From assembly GCA_006503475.1 (NCBI GenBank), contig RSEH01000308.1, positions 1 to 50,990 of the forward strand: a DNA stretch of 50,990 bases, in the 5' to 3' direction. This DNA comes from Stentor roeselii. Lineage: Eukaryota; Ciliophora; Heterotrichea; Heterotrichida; Stentoridae. The translations under genes and the position numbers were made by a program. Below the pieces are notes generated by a model. The model saw only the letters and a list, made by a program, of their open reading frames with translations. It did no database searches and had not been told where the DNA came from. Numbering within the stretch: the first letter of the stretch is position 1; the number at the start of each line of letters is the position of its first letter. Below are positions 9,107 through 18,551 of the stretch, in pieces.

Positions 9107-10327
9107 ATGCAAAATCTTAATGTGACTATCTTGGAAGAACTTGGTAGAGGGACTTCAGGAGTTGTTTATAAAGTTAGACATCTGGTTGAAGGCAGGGATT
9201 ACGTCGTAAAAGTAGTAGATTTCGGAAAACTATCTCAAAAAAAACAGAGTCAGTCAATGCGAGAAGTAGAAATTTTAAAAAGACTAAACCACCCTCACAT
9301 CATCCGGTACCTAAACAGTGCAATCCACGAGAAGTGTTTATACATAATGACAGAATACGCTTCAGGAGGCGACCTGCAAAAGAAAATCGACCGTCACAAG
9401 CTAAACAAAAGGCCGATGGAAGAAGGTCAGATCTGGTGCTGGACCTACGAAATCAGTCTAGCTTTAAAATACCTTCACAAGCACAAAATTCTTCATCGGG
9501 ACTTAAAGTGCATGAACATCTTTCTCGACAAAAACAACAGAATCAAACTCGGTGACTTTGGACTTGCAAAAGTCCTTCAAACAAAAGAAATCAAAAGTTC
9601 AACAGTCGGAACTCCTCTTTACCTGTCACCCGAGCAGATAAGACATCAGCCTTATGGTCTTAAAGTTGATATCTGGGGACTTGGATGTGTTTTGTATAAG
9701 TTATGCGCTTTAGAACCTCCCTTCGCAGGGGACTCAATTCCAACCCTTGGCCAAAATATTGTCTTGAAGACTTTCAAGTCACTTCCTCCAAAATTCACTC
9801 CTAAACTGGTTTCTTTCATTCATCAGTTACTCGAAAAAAACGCTAAAACTCGTCCAAATATCTTGGAAGTCATTGACCAAATCCCGATTTTCACTAAAAA
9901 ATTCTACAAACCTCCAGTTTTTCTTGAAAGAGTCGTTGAAAAGAAAAATCTTGAAAAAAGTGAAAAAAATCATCAAAGATCAGAAAAACTTGAAAAAATC
10001 GAAAAACTTGAAAAAATCGAAAAAATAGAAAAACTTGAAAAAATCGAAAAACTTGAAAAACTTGAAAAAACTGAAAGAAAAATCGAAGAAATTCCAAGCA
10101 GCGAAACGATTCTTCCCAGGTTTTCAACTTTAGCGATTGATAAGTCTGTTCAGGGGCCTTTAAAGCGACTGATATTTAACGACCAGCGGCCTATAAGCCA
10201 AGGAACAAAGCGAATGATCACTGCAAGTACAGACGCTGTAAGAGTTTCAACTGCTTTTGTAAGACAACGGCTGTTAAAAGACGAGAAACCAAAGACAACC
10301 ATCAGTGACTTAGCTAGGATTGTTTAA
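9107..10327 (+). CDS. NEK-like serine/threonine protein kinase
   Basis: 406 residues with a complete kinase domain at about 8-265: glycine loop GRGTSG (13-18), VVK with Lys35, Glu53 of helix C, HRDLKCMN with catalytic Asp132 and Asn137, DFG at 150-152, and GTPLYLSPE ending the activation segment. The helix and HRDLK...NIFL pattern is closest to NIMA-related kinases, which in ciliates control cilia and microtubules (family knowledge). The tail holds a Lys/Glu/Leu repeat (about residues 293-325) likely to be a coiled coil, then a basic, Ser/Thr-rich end. All catalytic residues are present, so it should be active. Gaps to the neighbours are 15 and 10 bases. Confidence 0.92.
   Translation: MQNLNVTILEELGRGTSGVVYKVRHLVEGRDYVVKVVDFGKLSQKKQSQSMREVEILKRLNHPHIIRYLNSAIHEKCLYIMTEYASGGDLQKKIDRHKLNKRPMEEGQIWCWTYEISLALKYLHKHKILHRDLKCMNIFLDKNNRIKLGDFGLAKVLQTKEIKSSTVGTPLYLSPEQIRHQPYGLKVDIWGLGCVLYKLCALEPPFAGDSIPTLGQNIVLKTFKSLPPKFTPKLVSFIHQLLEKNAKTRPNILEVIDQIPIFTKKFYKPPVFLERVVEKKNLEKSEKNHQRSEKLEKIEKLEKIEKIEKLEKIEKLEKLEKTERKIEEIPSSETILPRFSTLAIDKSVQGPLKRLIFNDQRPISQGTKRMITASTDAVRVSTAFVRQRLLKDEKPKTTISDLARIV
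9983..10077 (+). repeat. in-frame tandem repeat encoding LEKIEK units
   Basis: About ten 9-base units, variants of GAAAAACTT and GAAAAAATC, alternate within the kinase gene and encode repeats of EKL and EKI. The near-identical units suggest slippage. All keep the frame. The product is a short charged coiled-coil segment. Confidence 0.85.
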
Positions 10328-10337
10328 TTTTTCCATA

Positions 10338-11543
10338 ATGAAATCTTTGGAGTGGTCCATCCGATCTCGAAGCGTTTTCTTCACCGAGTACAGCAGAAGA
10401 GGCAACAGAAGCAACACCCGACTTTTCGAGTCAGAGCCTAAAGACCTCGACAAGGAAGAAAAGGAAAAATTCACTGAAATGAAAGCTTTTCTTACTTTAC
10501 CTTCATTTAAAAGAAATTCAGAGGTACTAAGAAGAATGAGTGAGTTTTTACTGAAATCTTCGTATTTTCAAGAAATTTATCAAAAAGTTGGTGAAGAAGC
10601 TGTTTTGGAATGCGCGAAATTCATGCAATATTTATGCTTACCTCTGAAAACTTTTAATTATCATTGTGAAACTGAACCTGATAAGTTTTACTTGATTCTC
10701 AGTGGAAATGTAAGACTTTATAAAAGTGGACAACTGGGAACTGAGGACTTGCATAAAGGAATGTCTTTTGGGGAGTCTTTCTTTAAAACTCAGAATGAAA
10801 TTTCGCAGGTTGCTTGCTTGGGATATGCTCATTTCGCGGTTCTTGATTCGATTGACTTTAAAAAGATTCATGATCATTTGCTTGAGAGTAAGTTTAATAT
10901 TGTGCTTAGTTTTTTAAGCACTATTCCTGTTTTAAACGGACTTTCGAAGAGATATATTCGGAAGATTTTAGGATGTTTTAAAGTCAAGGTTTTTAAGAGG
11001 AAAGAAAGGGTTTTTAGTGAAAAGGATCCTTGTGATTTTGTTTATTTTATTGATGAAGGAGAGTTTTTATTGAGTAAAAAAAAACAGGTTTTGACTACTT
11101 CACCTTTGAGAAATTGTCATAGCCCTACCAGGCATTTGGCTAGTACGGATCTTGTGGCAAATCATAAACTTGCAATTCTTAGTAAAGGTGCCATGATGGG
11201 TGATGAAGATTTAATCCTCAAGAACAATTCAAGAACCTTTAGCTGCGAATGTTATTCCGTGACAGGAAAAGTCCTAATGATATCCTCCTCTGATTTTATG
11301 GAAAATCTAGGAAGAACCCATGATGTGTTCGAATTACTTAAATCTCGAGTATTAACAAGAGAAGAAAACCGAGAAATCATCGAAAAAAAAAACACTGACC
11401 TTTTAAAACTAAGGATTCCCACGCCAAGACCTCCAATTCCTCCACTAGTTTCCCCGAGATCTCAACTAAAAAGCATTCTTACCCGGTCAGGACATGGAAC
11501 TCCAGTTCAAGGAAACTCAAGATCCTCTTCCCCTGCCATCTAA
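10338..11543 (+). CDS. protein with two cyclic-nucleotide-binding-like domains
   Basis: 401 residues from the ATG at 10338 (MKSLEWSIRS). The frame is open slightly further upstream but contains no earlier ATG. There are two CAP_ED/cNMP-type beta-rolls: residues about 85-185 (FYLILSGNVRLYKSG ... MSFGESFF) and about 190-325 (FVYFIDEGEFLL ... GAMMGDEDLIL). The second has GDE and a following Arg in NNSRTFSCE, close to a phosphate-binding cassette. The first has GES but no clear arginine, so it may not bind nucleotide. There is no kinase or channel domain, so it resembles a stand-alone regulatory protein. It starts 10 bases after the kinase stop and its end lies 13 bases from the end of the BEACH gene. 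Confidence 0.85.
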   Translation: MKSLEWSIRSRSVFFTEYSRRGNRSNTRLFESEPKDLDKEEKEKFTEMKAFLTLPSFKRNSEVLRRMSEFLLKSSYFQEIYQKVGEEAVLECAKFMQYLCLPLKTFNYHCETEPDKFYLILSGNVRLYKSGQLGTEDLHKGMSFGESFFKTQNEISQVACLGYAHFAVLDSIDFKKIHDHLLESKFNIVLSFLSTIPVLNGLSKRYIRKILGCFKVKVFKRKERVFSEKDPCDFVYFIDEGEFLLSKKKQVLTTSPLRNCHSPTRHLASTDLVANHKLAILSKGAMMGDEDLILKNNSRTFSCECYSVTGKVLMISSSDFMENLGRTHDVFELLKSRVLTREENREIIEKKNTDLLKLRIPTPRPPIPPLVSPRSQLKSILTRSGHGTPVQGNSRSSSPAI

Positions 11544-11556
11544 TCCTTTAACTAAA

Positions 11557-14500
11557 TTATAAATTAGATATTTTCATTTTCTTCACAGAATCACTTTCAA
11601 CGAAATAAATTCCAACTTCAGATGAAGAAGATATGCTGACTGCAATGAAAGAATGAAAAGGACTTAAATAAATTTCACTTGCTGATTCGTTTTTAGGTAT
11701 TTCGAACAACTTTATTTCATTTGAGAAGATTTTTAATAATTTTAAGTACTCAGGATATTTCAAGACAAGCACATCATTGAAAAAAGAAAGAAGCATGCAT
11801 GGATTGGTATTGAAAGTCGTTACAAGGTCACCATTTATATGGAAAATCTTTATACAATCCTCACCTGCTGCACAGAGAAGTCCAAAAGAGTTGCTGAAGA
11901 TTTTTGTGTAGTTTCCTTCGATTTTTTTTATAAGTTTTCCTGAAATGTTATGAAGAAGAAGATAATCAGAACAACTTGCAAGTATTTCAAGATCAGTCAT
12001 TAAAGTTACTGAAGAAATACGAGACATGTGGCCTTTGTAGTCAGTGATTTCGCCATCAACCCATCTGATAAGACTAGAGTCGCAAGATGCACTAATTATT
12101 GAGTCTCCTCCGATGATGTCACTTATTAGGGAAGTGTGAAAAGTTAACTTTTTTTCTAATTCTCCTTCTAAATTATGGACTAATGTTGAATAGTCAGAGT
12201 ACCCAGCAGTGAAGATAAAACTATTTTTATATAAAACTGCTCTGATGTTGGCAAAACCTTGAACATTTGATAGTGTCACTAAATCATTTTCTTTTAAACA
12301 GACTTGACTTGATGATATCTTCCATTTGTATAAATTAATTTTTTCAGAAATAGCAAGAATAAGTAAAAAGGTTTCATTTGTTAAAAGAATTAAATGATTC
12401 GGAGATCTGATCTTTTTGGTTAAAGAATAATTCTTAGAAAAGATAATATCTGAAATATTTTCATCTTTTTCTGGTAATTTTCTTTTTGGATGTGGATATT
12501 TAAAGATTCTGGCTGGAGTCTGTCCAAATAAAACAGCTTGTCTGTAGTATAAACTTCTAAAGTCTTCTGGAGATTCATGAAGAATTTTGCAAAATGATCT
12601 TGCATAAGTCAATGGATGGAAAATGTTGAACTTCTCAAGAGCACTTTCTCCTCCTTGCCTAAAACCAAATATCAAATCAATCCAAAAATTCAAATTTTTA
12701 CTGACATATTCACTTTCTAAAGCCTTTCGATGAATAAACAGAAACTTATAAACATTATTTTCTGCCCAATTAGGAAGTTCCACATGATTCACTTTTTCAC
12801 CATTTTGCTTATTCCCAAAGTTTTCCTGGTTTTTATTGAAAAAAACTTCAGGCATATAAAAAAATTCAGGAATTAATTCTTTTGGGTCAATCAAAATTTT
12901 TTGTCCTGAATCCCAGGAAGACTTGACCGAAGAGAAAATTCTATCAGGAAGGTCGAAACATTTATTATTAAGTTGCTTGTTTTGGTCAGTGAAAGGCTCG
13001 ATTCTGACTAAATAATTCAAAATAAGTGCCCCTGCAGAGTAATGCGACCCGAAATGATACTTTCCGAGAGGGTCTTGTGCTGGGTGATTAAATCTTTTTT
13101 TTAGTTCTTTTTGGGAATTTTGGGTTTGAGCTGAAATCGGTAAAGACAAGTCTCGGAATACTTTTTCATCATTTAAGTCTAAAGTTTCAGATGAGTAGTC
13201 TTTTAACACCCAAGGAAAAATTGGATATTGGTTTAAATTTTGGAAAGATCTTGATGCATAGTTGTTTATTATTAATAAGTACTCGAAATTCGATATTTTT
13301 CTTTGGATCCAAGCGTTTTGAGAGTCTTTGAACTCTTTCCATGGGTCGATTGTTGGGATTTTCAGTTGGTTTAGACGAAATTTCAGAAGTGAATAGGCAT
13401 CTAGAAGAAGATAAACATGGAAAAAGTTGAGCAGAAATGATTTTCCTGTTTTTAGATAAATCTCTAGAGAAGATCTTGAGTAATTGAAAGTTTTTATTTG
13501 GATCTTTTTTATGTCATTGTAAAACCATTTTTTTTCAAGGTTTGGGAAAATCTGATACTCTGAAAGTGATGAAGAACATAAAATGTTTTTGGATTTGTCG
13601 GGTGAGACAAGAATTGGAGCTATTTCTGGTTTACGGCTCATTGAACTTAGAAAAATCATGTGATCTTTAGTTAAATTTAATGATCCAAAAATAGTTCCTT
13701 CAATTTTAATAAGTTCACATTTAAATTTCTTTACATTTATTGGAGCGGATTCTGAATATTTATTTAAAGACTTGTCGATTATTTTTTGTATTGATACTTT
13801 GTGAATAATTTCGCTAATGTCTTGCTTAAAATAATTCTCAAGAAATTGAGTATTTTTTGATATAGTATTTTCAGTATGGCATACTTTGTTTTCACTTTTT
13901 TTAAATAGTACTGGTTTTCCTTGTCTGTCTAAATAATTTCTCAATACAAACTTTCCATTATTATTTATATTTTCATTACTTATCCCAATAAAGGAATAAA
14001 TAATTTTTCGAGTTTTTTCAAAGTTTTCAAGGGGCTTTTGACACTTTTTTAAAAACTTTTCTGTGAAGATATGCACTTGGGTTGAACTTCTTCTATAAAC
14101 GGATTTTTTTTTAAAATTATATTTTTCTTGATTAAAATAAAATTCAGATATTTTTCTGACCTTTAAAGTAGTAAGACCTTTCAACAACACATGAATTTGT
14201 ATTTCATGATTTTCAGTACTTTCAATCACTTCACTTATTGTTAATTTTTCTAGTTTTTTAAAGTGCTGTTCGATGAAGAACTTTATTTCTGCCAATTTCG
14301 GCTCTTCTCCATTTTGTAAGGTCTCTAAAACCGAGTTCATCATTTTACAATCTTTAAATTTATCAATAGTTTCATCGAATTGATAGGGAAAGGTAAAAAG
14401 TTTTGAGTCTTCCAAAATTTTCTGATTGATAAATTTTACATCTTTAAAGGTCAAATTTTCTAAAATATAAGTTTTCATCCGTAAAAAAATCTTATTCGAA

Positions 14501-17500
14501 TCTATAAATTCTTTAAAGTTTTTCATTGAATCCTGAATATTAGAAAAAGGAATATTTTTTGAACTATAACTTCTAATAATGTTAAACCATTCAATGTAAA
14601 TAAAAAAACATGCAACAACATCGGTATATGTATTTAAAATATCTTCCAAGTCTACAATATGAGAACGAAGGGTTCTATTAAAACATGGGATATCCTTGCA
14701 TTTGAATTCAAGAAAAAAGTCTTCTATAAAGTTATCTGGACCTAAAGAAAGAGCAATCAAGCAAAGCAACAACAATTGCCTAATCTGACCCCCTTCCCGA
14801 AATTCTTGTTGAATTGTGAAATTTTTCAAATGTTCCAAATCATTAAAAGTTATTTCCTTTAGTTCCTTGTTAACAGTGCAAAGTGATTTTTTCGCTAATA
14901 AAATCAAGTATCTAACTAAGCCAAAAAACTCTTGACTAGGGATTAAATCATAAGGCACAAGGATAGTCAAATCTTCACAAATGTTAAATATCTCCACAAT
15001 ATATTTTTCTATTTTGGTTACATCAGGAGTGCTTAAATAATTACTGGATATTTCTGAAGTTATTGTCATTACCATGGAAAATTCTTTGAATTTACATAAA
15101 ATTCCTAAAATATTCTTCAGTGCATCTAAATTTGCCAGTCTAAAAGGATAAGAAAATATTCGAACTACTGTCTCTTTCAATACTCCCTTTATGCTTACTG
15201 GAGTCATTAAATTTATTATCCAGGCAGGGAAGTCTTCCTGACTGCAAAGTGCTTTGCGGAAATTATCATGTGTTGTATAAAATTCGTTTATCATTTGAAA
15301 ATTTTGTTCTGTTGATTCTAATGATAAAGAATTTTCGAAGCATAAATTTGATGTATAACAATTCATTAGAGTTATTAGGTCACTTTCTGCAACAACATCA
15401 GTACTCATAAACTCTAAAAATGCCTTGATAAGTAAAGTGTTTTCATTATTTTCTAGTAATGATGATAACTTTGATTTGAAGTCTTGAGAAACTTTTAATT
15501 TTTTTTTGCTTAGTCTTGAAAAAATTTTAATTAATGTAAGAATGAAGTCGAATATAAAATAACTGTTTATTTGGAGAATTTTTTTTGTAGTTTTAGTCAA
15601 ATAATCAATTAATAGTCCAATTTGATCAATATCTATTATTTCAAACTTCATTTTTTTTATCGAACTAAAGAATTTATTTAGTTCTTGATTTTCAATATTT
15701 GAATTTTTCAAAATTTCAGGGAATAATTTCAAGAAAATAGAAAATTTTGACTTCAGATCTGATTTCTTTAAGATTATGAAAATTATTTGGAAAATAAATG
15801 ACTCAGTGTTCTTCATTGATTTTTTGGAAATATTTGCAAAGAAATCGATAAAAATTTCAAGAAAACTTTCAAATATATTAGGTTTTATGTCTGAAACACT
15901 TATCCTGATTATTTCTAAGTAAATAAGAAAATTGTTTTCATCTAAATTTTTCCAAAATTCGATATTTAATAATAAATTTTCAAAAAACATAAAATAACAA
16001 GGAGAATATCGAGAGTCATTGATAAGTTGCCCAATTAAATCAAGTAATGTTTGTGAGGCTAGATGATTTTTTTCTGATAAAACGTTTCTAGTCCACTTGA
16101 TTAATTTAGGAGTAATTTTTAAATTAACACTCGAATTTTTTATAATTTCCTTCAATATTTTGAAAAAGCTTTCAAATACAACAAAATCATTACATTTTTC
16201 AAGAATAGGCAAAAAATTGTATAATGACCCAATCGCTGTTTCCAAGTCAAAACGAGTGATTCCTTTCCAAAAGCTAGTTAAATTAATTGAACAATTTTTA
16301 ATAATATTTTTATTATATTCATAATTGTTGCAGGATAGACTAAAGACTTGAGAAAATTCCGAAGTTTCAAAAAAACTATTATTATTGCATTTTAAGGTTG
16401 AAGTACTTGAAAAAATCTTATAAAATTCCAACCCACCTTCAAATTGAACTTTGATCTTTTTAATCATTCGAATTTTTCCAGATCCAGGTAAATTTATTTC
16501 AACTTTTAAAGAATCGATATGAAGATGTAATTTTATTTCATTATGAGATGCATAGTTTTGATGAAGACATAAACGTATATAGCACCATCTACTTGATTCA
16601 ACGTAATAATTACCTTTATATGAATAATTCCAGGTATTTATTGATAGGCATTTATTTTTTAATTGGAGAGAAATCTTTCTGGTTTTTGAAAAAATTATTT
16701 CAACCAAGTCAGCTGAAGATTTTAATGGAAAAATTCTGAAAGAAAATAAAAATGTTTCTGGTTGAGTCACTTTTTTTATGAACTTTATCATTATTGGGAA
16801 ATTCTCTTCGACGTTAATGAAACTCACTAAATCTCTGAGAAAATCAAAAGAATTCGAGACAGCTTTCAATAAAACTCCAGCGCTTTCTGGAACTTTAAGA
16901 CAAATCTTTAAAATATACTTGAATTCCAGCATATTAAACCCTTTACTCAACCATTTTTCAGGAATTTCTAAAGTAAAAAGACGATCCTTCAAAGTTTCAG
17001 AACTTTCTAAAATTTTCAGAACATTTTCTTTATTTTCAGTTGAATTTTCAATGTTTTCCCAAAATTTTTGACTGATTTTACGAAATTCATTTAATAAAAT
17101 ATTTGAATCTAATGAAGGGTGCAGAAAAAGTGATAATAATTTAATTTTTTCTGAAGTTGAATAAATAGATGGATGAGAGTTTTCGATTTTCTCTGAAATA
17201 TTTTGAAAATATTTTTGTATTATAGAAGGATCATCATTTTTTTCAATAATTTTTAGAAAAATTTTGTTTGAATTTAACTTGTTGGGATTTCCTAGGTATT
17301 TAGAAACTAAGAAAAGAAAGAAATTTAAAAATCCTTTTTGGTTACTTTTGGATAAGGTAAGGAAGTGATTTGAAATAAATTCACAAAGATTCATAATTTT
17401 TGATAAAAGCATATCATTGAAAATTAGACAAGAAAATATTTTTATGTTGTTTTTTTCAACTCTACTAATTAAAAGTTCCATGAAACTTATACAGTATTCA

Positions 17501-17976
17501 GAAGACCCTTTCAATACAATTATTTCAATAAAATTGCACAAAAGATTTTCAATACCTTGTAAAAAACTTCCTGAATCCTTGACATTATGTGAAAATTCCA
17601 CTAAAATAATGAGCAACTCAATAGATTTTAAAGTAACTAGTTTCTTGTCTAGAATTTCTTCTTTTTGGATTGTCTTCTTTAAATAATCTTCTGAAAATTT
17701 TAACATTTTCACTTCAAGGTTATTAGAAACTGATTGCAGTTCTAAATTTTCTACACAGAGACTGAAAAACATAAATATTCGTTCATCATCCTCATCAGAA
17801 CCATTCGAAAATGATTGAAAAACATTTTCTAAAGTATGACAGCAGAAACAAGGAAAAATTAATTGATTTTCTGAATATTTTCTGATTTTCTCTTTCAAAC
17901 AGAACTTTGAGTAGTTCTTAGTCTTCAGGATTTCTGCCATGTGGCCGCTTCCGAGGTCTTCATCTTTTCCTTGCAT
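11557..17976 (-). CDS. BEACH-WD40 protein (neurobeachin/LYST superfamily)
   Basis: A 2139-residue frame without introns. Residues 1 to about 1400 are a helical, repeat-like region without sharp motifs. A PH-like domain lies around 1410-1530 (KCELIKIEGTIFGSLNLT). The BEACH domain at about 1560-1850 is clear: NNYASRSFQNLNQYPIFPW, then GKYHFGSHYSAGALILNYL, ELPNWA, and FIHRKALES..., FWIDLIFGFRQ. Degenerate WD40 repeats fill about 1850-2139. Proteins of this class act in membrane traffic and vesicle or lysosome-related organelle size (family knowledge); exact subfamily is not clear. The start is the ATG at 17976. Its 3' end nearly touches the convergent neighbour. Confidence 0.93.
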   Translation of the reverse strand: MQGKDEDLGSGHMAEILKTKNYSKFCLKEKIRKYSENQLIFPCFCCHTLENVFQSFSNGSDEDDERIFMFFSLCVENLELQSVSNNLEVKMLKFSEDYLKKTIQKEEILDKKLVTLKSIELLIILVEFSHNVKDSGSFLQGIENLLCNFIEIIVLKGSSEYCISFMELLISRVEKNNIKIFSCLIFNDMLLSKIMNLCEFISNHFLTLSKSNQKGFLNFFLFLVSKYLGNPNKLNSNKIFLKIIEKNDDPSIIQKYFQNISEKIENSHPSIYSTSEKIKLLSLFLHPSLDSNILLNEFRKISQKFWENIENSTENKENVLKILESSETLKDRLFTLEIPEKWLSKGFNMLEFKYILKICLKVPESAGVLLKAVSNSFDFLRDLVSFINVEENFPIMIKFIKKVTQPETFLFSFRIFPLKSSADLVEIIFSKTRKISLQLKNKCLSINTWNYSYKGNYYVESSRWCYIRLCLHQNYASHNEIKLHLHIDSLKVEINLPGSGKIRMIKKIKVQFEGGLEFYKIFSSTSTLKCNNNSFFETSEFSQVFSLSCNNYEYNKNIIKNCSINLTSFWKGITRFDLETAIGSLYNFLPILEKCNDFVVFESFFKILKEIIKNSSVNLKITPKLIKWTRNVLSEKNHLASQTLLDLIGQLINDSRYSPCYFMFFENLLLNIEFWKNLDENNFLIYLEIIRISVSDIKPNIFESFLEIFIDFFANISKKSMKNTESFIFQIIFIILKKSDLKSKFSIFLKLFPEILKNSNIENQELNKFFSSIKKMKFEIIDIDQIGLLIDYLTKTTKKILQINSYFIFDFILTLIKIFSRLSKKKLKVSQDFKSKLSSLLENNENTLLIKAFLEFMSTDVVAESDLITLMNCYTSNLCFENSLSLESTEQNFQMINEFYTTHDNFRKALCSQEDFPAWIINLMTPVSIKGVLKETVVRIFSYPFRLANLDALKNILGILCKFKEFSMVMTITSEISSNYLSTPDVTKIEKYIVEIFNICEDLTILVPYDLIPSQEFFGLVRYLILLAKKSLCTVNKELKEITFNDLEHLKNFTIQQEFREGGQIRQLLLLCLIALSLGPDNFIEDFFLEFKCKDIPCFNRTLRSHIVDLEDILNTYTDVVACFFIYIEWFNIIRSYSSKNIPFSNIQDSMKNFKEFIDSNKIFLRMKTYILENLTFKDVKFINQKILEDSKLFTFPYQFDETIDKFKDCKMMNSVLETLQNGEEPKLAEIKFFIEQHFKKLEKLTISEVIESTENHEIQIHVLLKGLTTLKVRKISEFYFNQEKYNFKKKSVYRRSSTQVHIFTEKFLKKCQKPLENFEKTRKIIYSFIGISNENINNNGKFVLRNYLDRQGKPVLFKKSENKVCHTENTISKNTQFLENYFKQDISEIIHKVSIQKIIDKSLNKYSESAPINVKKFKCELIKIEGTIFGSLNLTKDHMIFLSSMSRKPEIAPILVSPDKSKNILCSSSLSEYQIFPNLEKKWFYNDIKKIQIKTFNYSRSSLEIYLKTGKSFLLNFFHVYLLLDAYSLLKFRLNQLKIPTIDPWKEFKDSQNAWIQRKISNFEYLLIINNYASRSFQNLNQYPIFPWVLKDYSSETLDLNDEKVFRDLSLPISAQTQNSQKELKKRFNHPAQDPLGKYHFGSHYSAGALILNYLVRIEPFTDQNKQLNNKCFDLPDRIFSSVKSSWDSGQKILIDPKELIPEFFYMPEVFFNKNQENFGNKQNGEKVNHVELPNWAENNVYKFLFIHRKALESEYVSKNLNFWIDLIFGFRQGGESALEKFNIFHPLTYARSFCKILHESPEDFRSLYYRQAVLFGQTPARIFKYPHPKRKLPEKDENISDIIFSKNYSLTKKIRSPNHLILLTNETFLLILAISEKINLYKWKISSSQVCLKENDLVTLSNVQGFANIRAVLYKNSFIFTAGYSDYSTLVHNLEGELEKKLTFHTSLISDIIGGDSIISASCDSSLIRWVDGEITDYKGHMSRISSVTLMTDLEILASCSDYLLLHNISGKLIKKIEGNYTKIFSNSFGLLCAAGEDCIKIFHINGDLVTTFNTNPCMLLSFFNDVLVLKYPEYLKLLKIFSNEIKLFEIPKNESASEIYLSPFHSFIAVSISSSSEVGIYFVESDSVKKMKISNL

Positions 17977-18091
17977 TTAATAATCAATATGAAAAAGACT
18001 TAAAGATTTTATCAAAAGAATTCAGAAAACAACAGCAACAGTTCTTACTAAAAACAAGTCAAATCGATATCGACTAAATAATTTACAGAAA

Positions 18092-18325
18092 ATGACAAAA
18101 ATTTCTATTCGAAATCAACTCAATTATAATTCCCGAAAAAGAACACACAAATCGAGTTCCATCGAAAATGTAAGCGAAAGTCAAGATTGGCCTAAAGTCG
18201 CCTCCAAGCCTTTGGCAGAAAATTCAATTTCATCAAAAATAACAAAACACTATTTAAGATTCCAAAAAGCACGAAAATTAGAATCAAGAAGGATGAAAAC
18301 CTTCCAAAGTCTCTTCTTTTCTTAG
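18092..18325 (+). CDS. small basic protein, hypothetical
   Basis: A 77-residue frame starting at an ATG and rich in Lys, Arg and Ser (RKRTHKSSSIENVSESQDW). It lies 115 bases from the divergent BEACH start and outside any other gene. No domain is visible. It may be a genuine small protein or the first exon of something lost; the composition is better than that of random AT-rich DNA. Confidence 0.45.
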   Translation: MTKISIRNQLNYNSRKRTHKSSSIENVSESQDWPKVASKPLAENSISSKITKHYLRFQKARKLESRRMKTFQSLFFS

Positions 18326-18471
18326 AATAAAGAAAGAATGAAAGTTAAACTTTCAAAAAGGAGAAGCTTTATTAATTAGCAAGTACTTGAATTTTATCTC
18401 AAATATTTAAAAACACAGCTGGGATTGAACAATGCAAATGATAAAAAGAAATGATTAAAATCTTCATATCG

Positions 18472-18476
18472 AAAAA
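18472..18476 (-). terminator. RNA polymerase III terminator of the tRNA
   Basis: Five T residues in the sense strand, starting two bases after the tRNA 3' end, as expected for Pol III termination. Confidence 0.7.
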
Positions 18477-18477
18477 G

Positions 18478-18551
18478 TGGTCCCACTGAGGATCGAACTC
18501 AGGACCTCTGCGTTATTAGCACAGCGCTCTAACCGGCTGAGCTATGGGACC
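18478..18551 (-). tRNA. tRNA-Ile (anticodon AAU)
   Basis: A complete 74-base cloverleaf. The acceptor arms GGTCCCA/TGGGACC pair over 7 bp. The D arm is GCTC...GAGC. The anticodon stem CTGTG/CGCAG (one G-T pair) holds the loop CTAATAA with anticodon AAT, and the T arm is CTGAG TTCGATC CTCAG. The discriminator base is A; CCA is not encoded and there is no intron. It decodes AUU-type isoleucine codons after wobble A-to-I editing (family knowledge). Confidence 0.96.

Noticed and set aside
9894-10127. Minus-strand Phe-rich frame opposite the kinase tail
   Set aside because: It is only the complement of the Lys/Glu repeat.
16097-17686. Several plus-strand open frames within the BEACH gene
   Set aside because: They are antisense shadows of a long intact coding frame.
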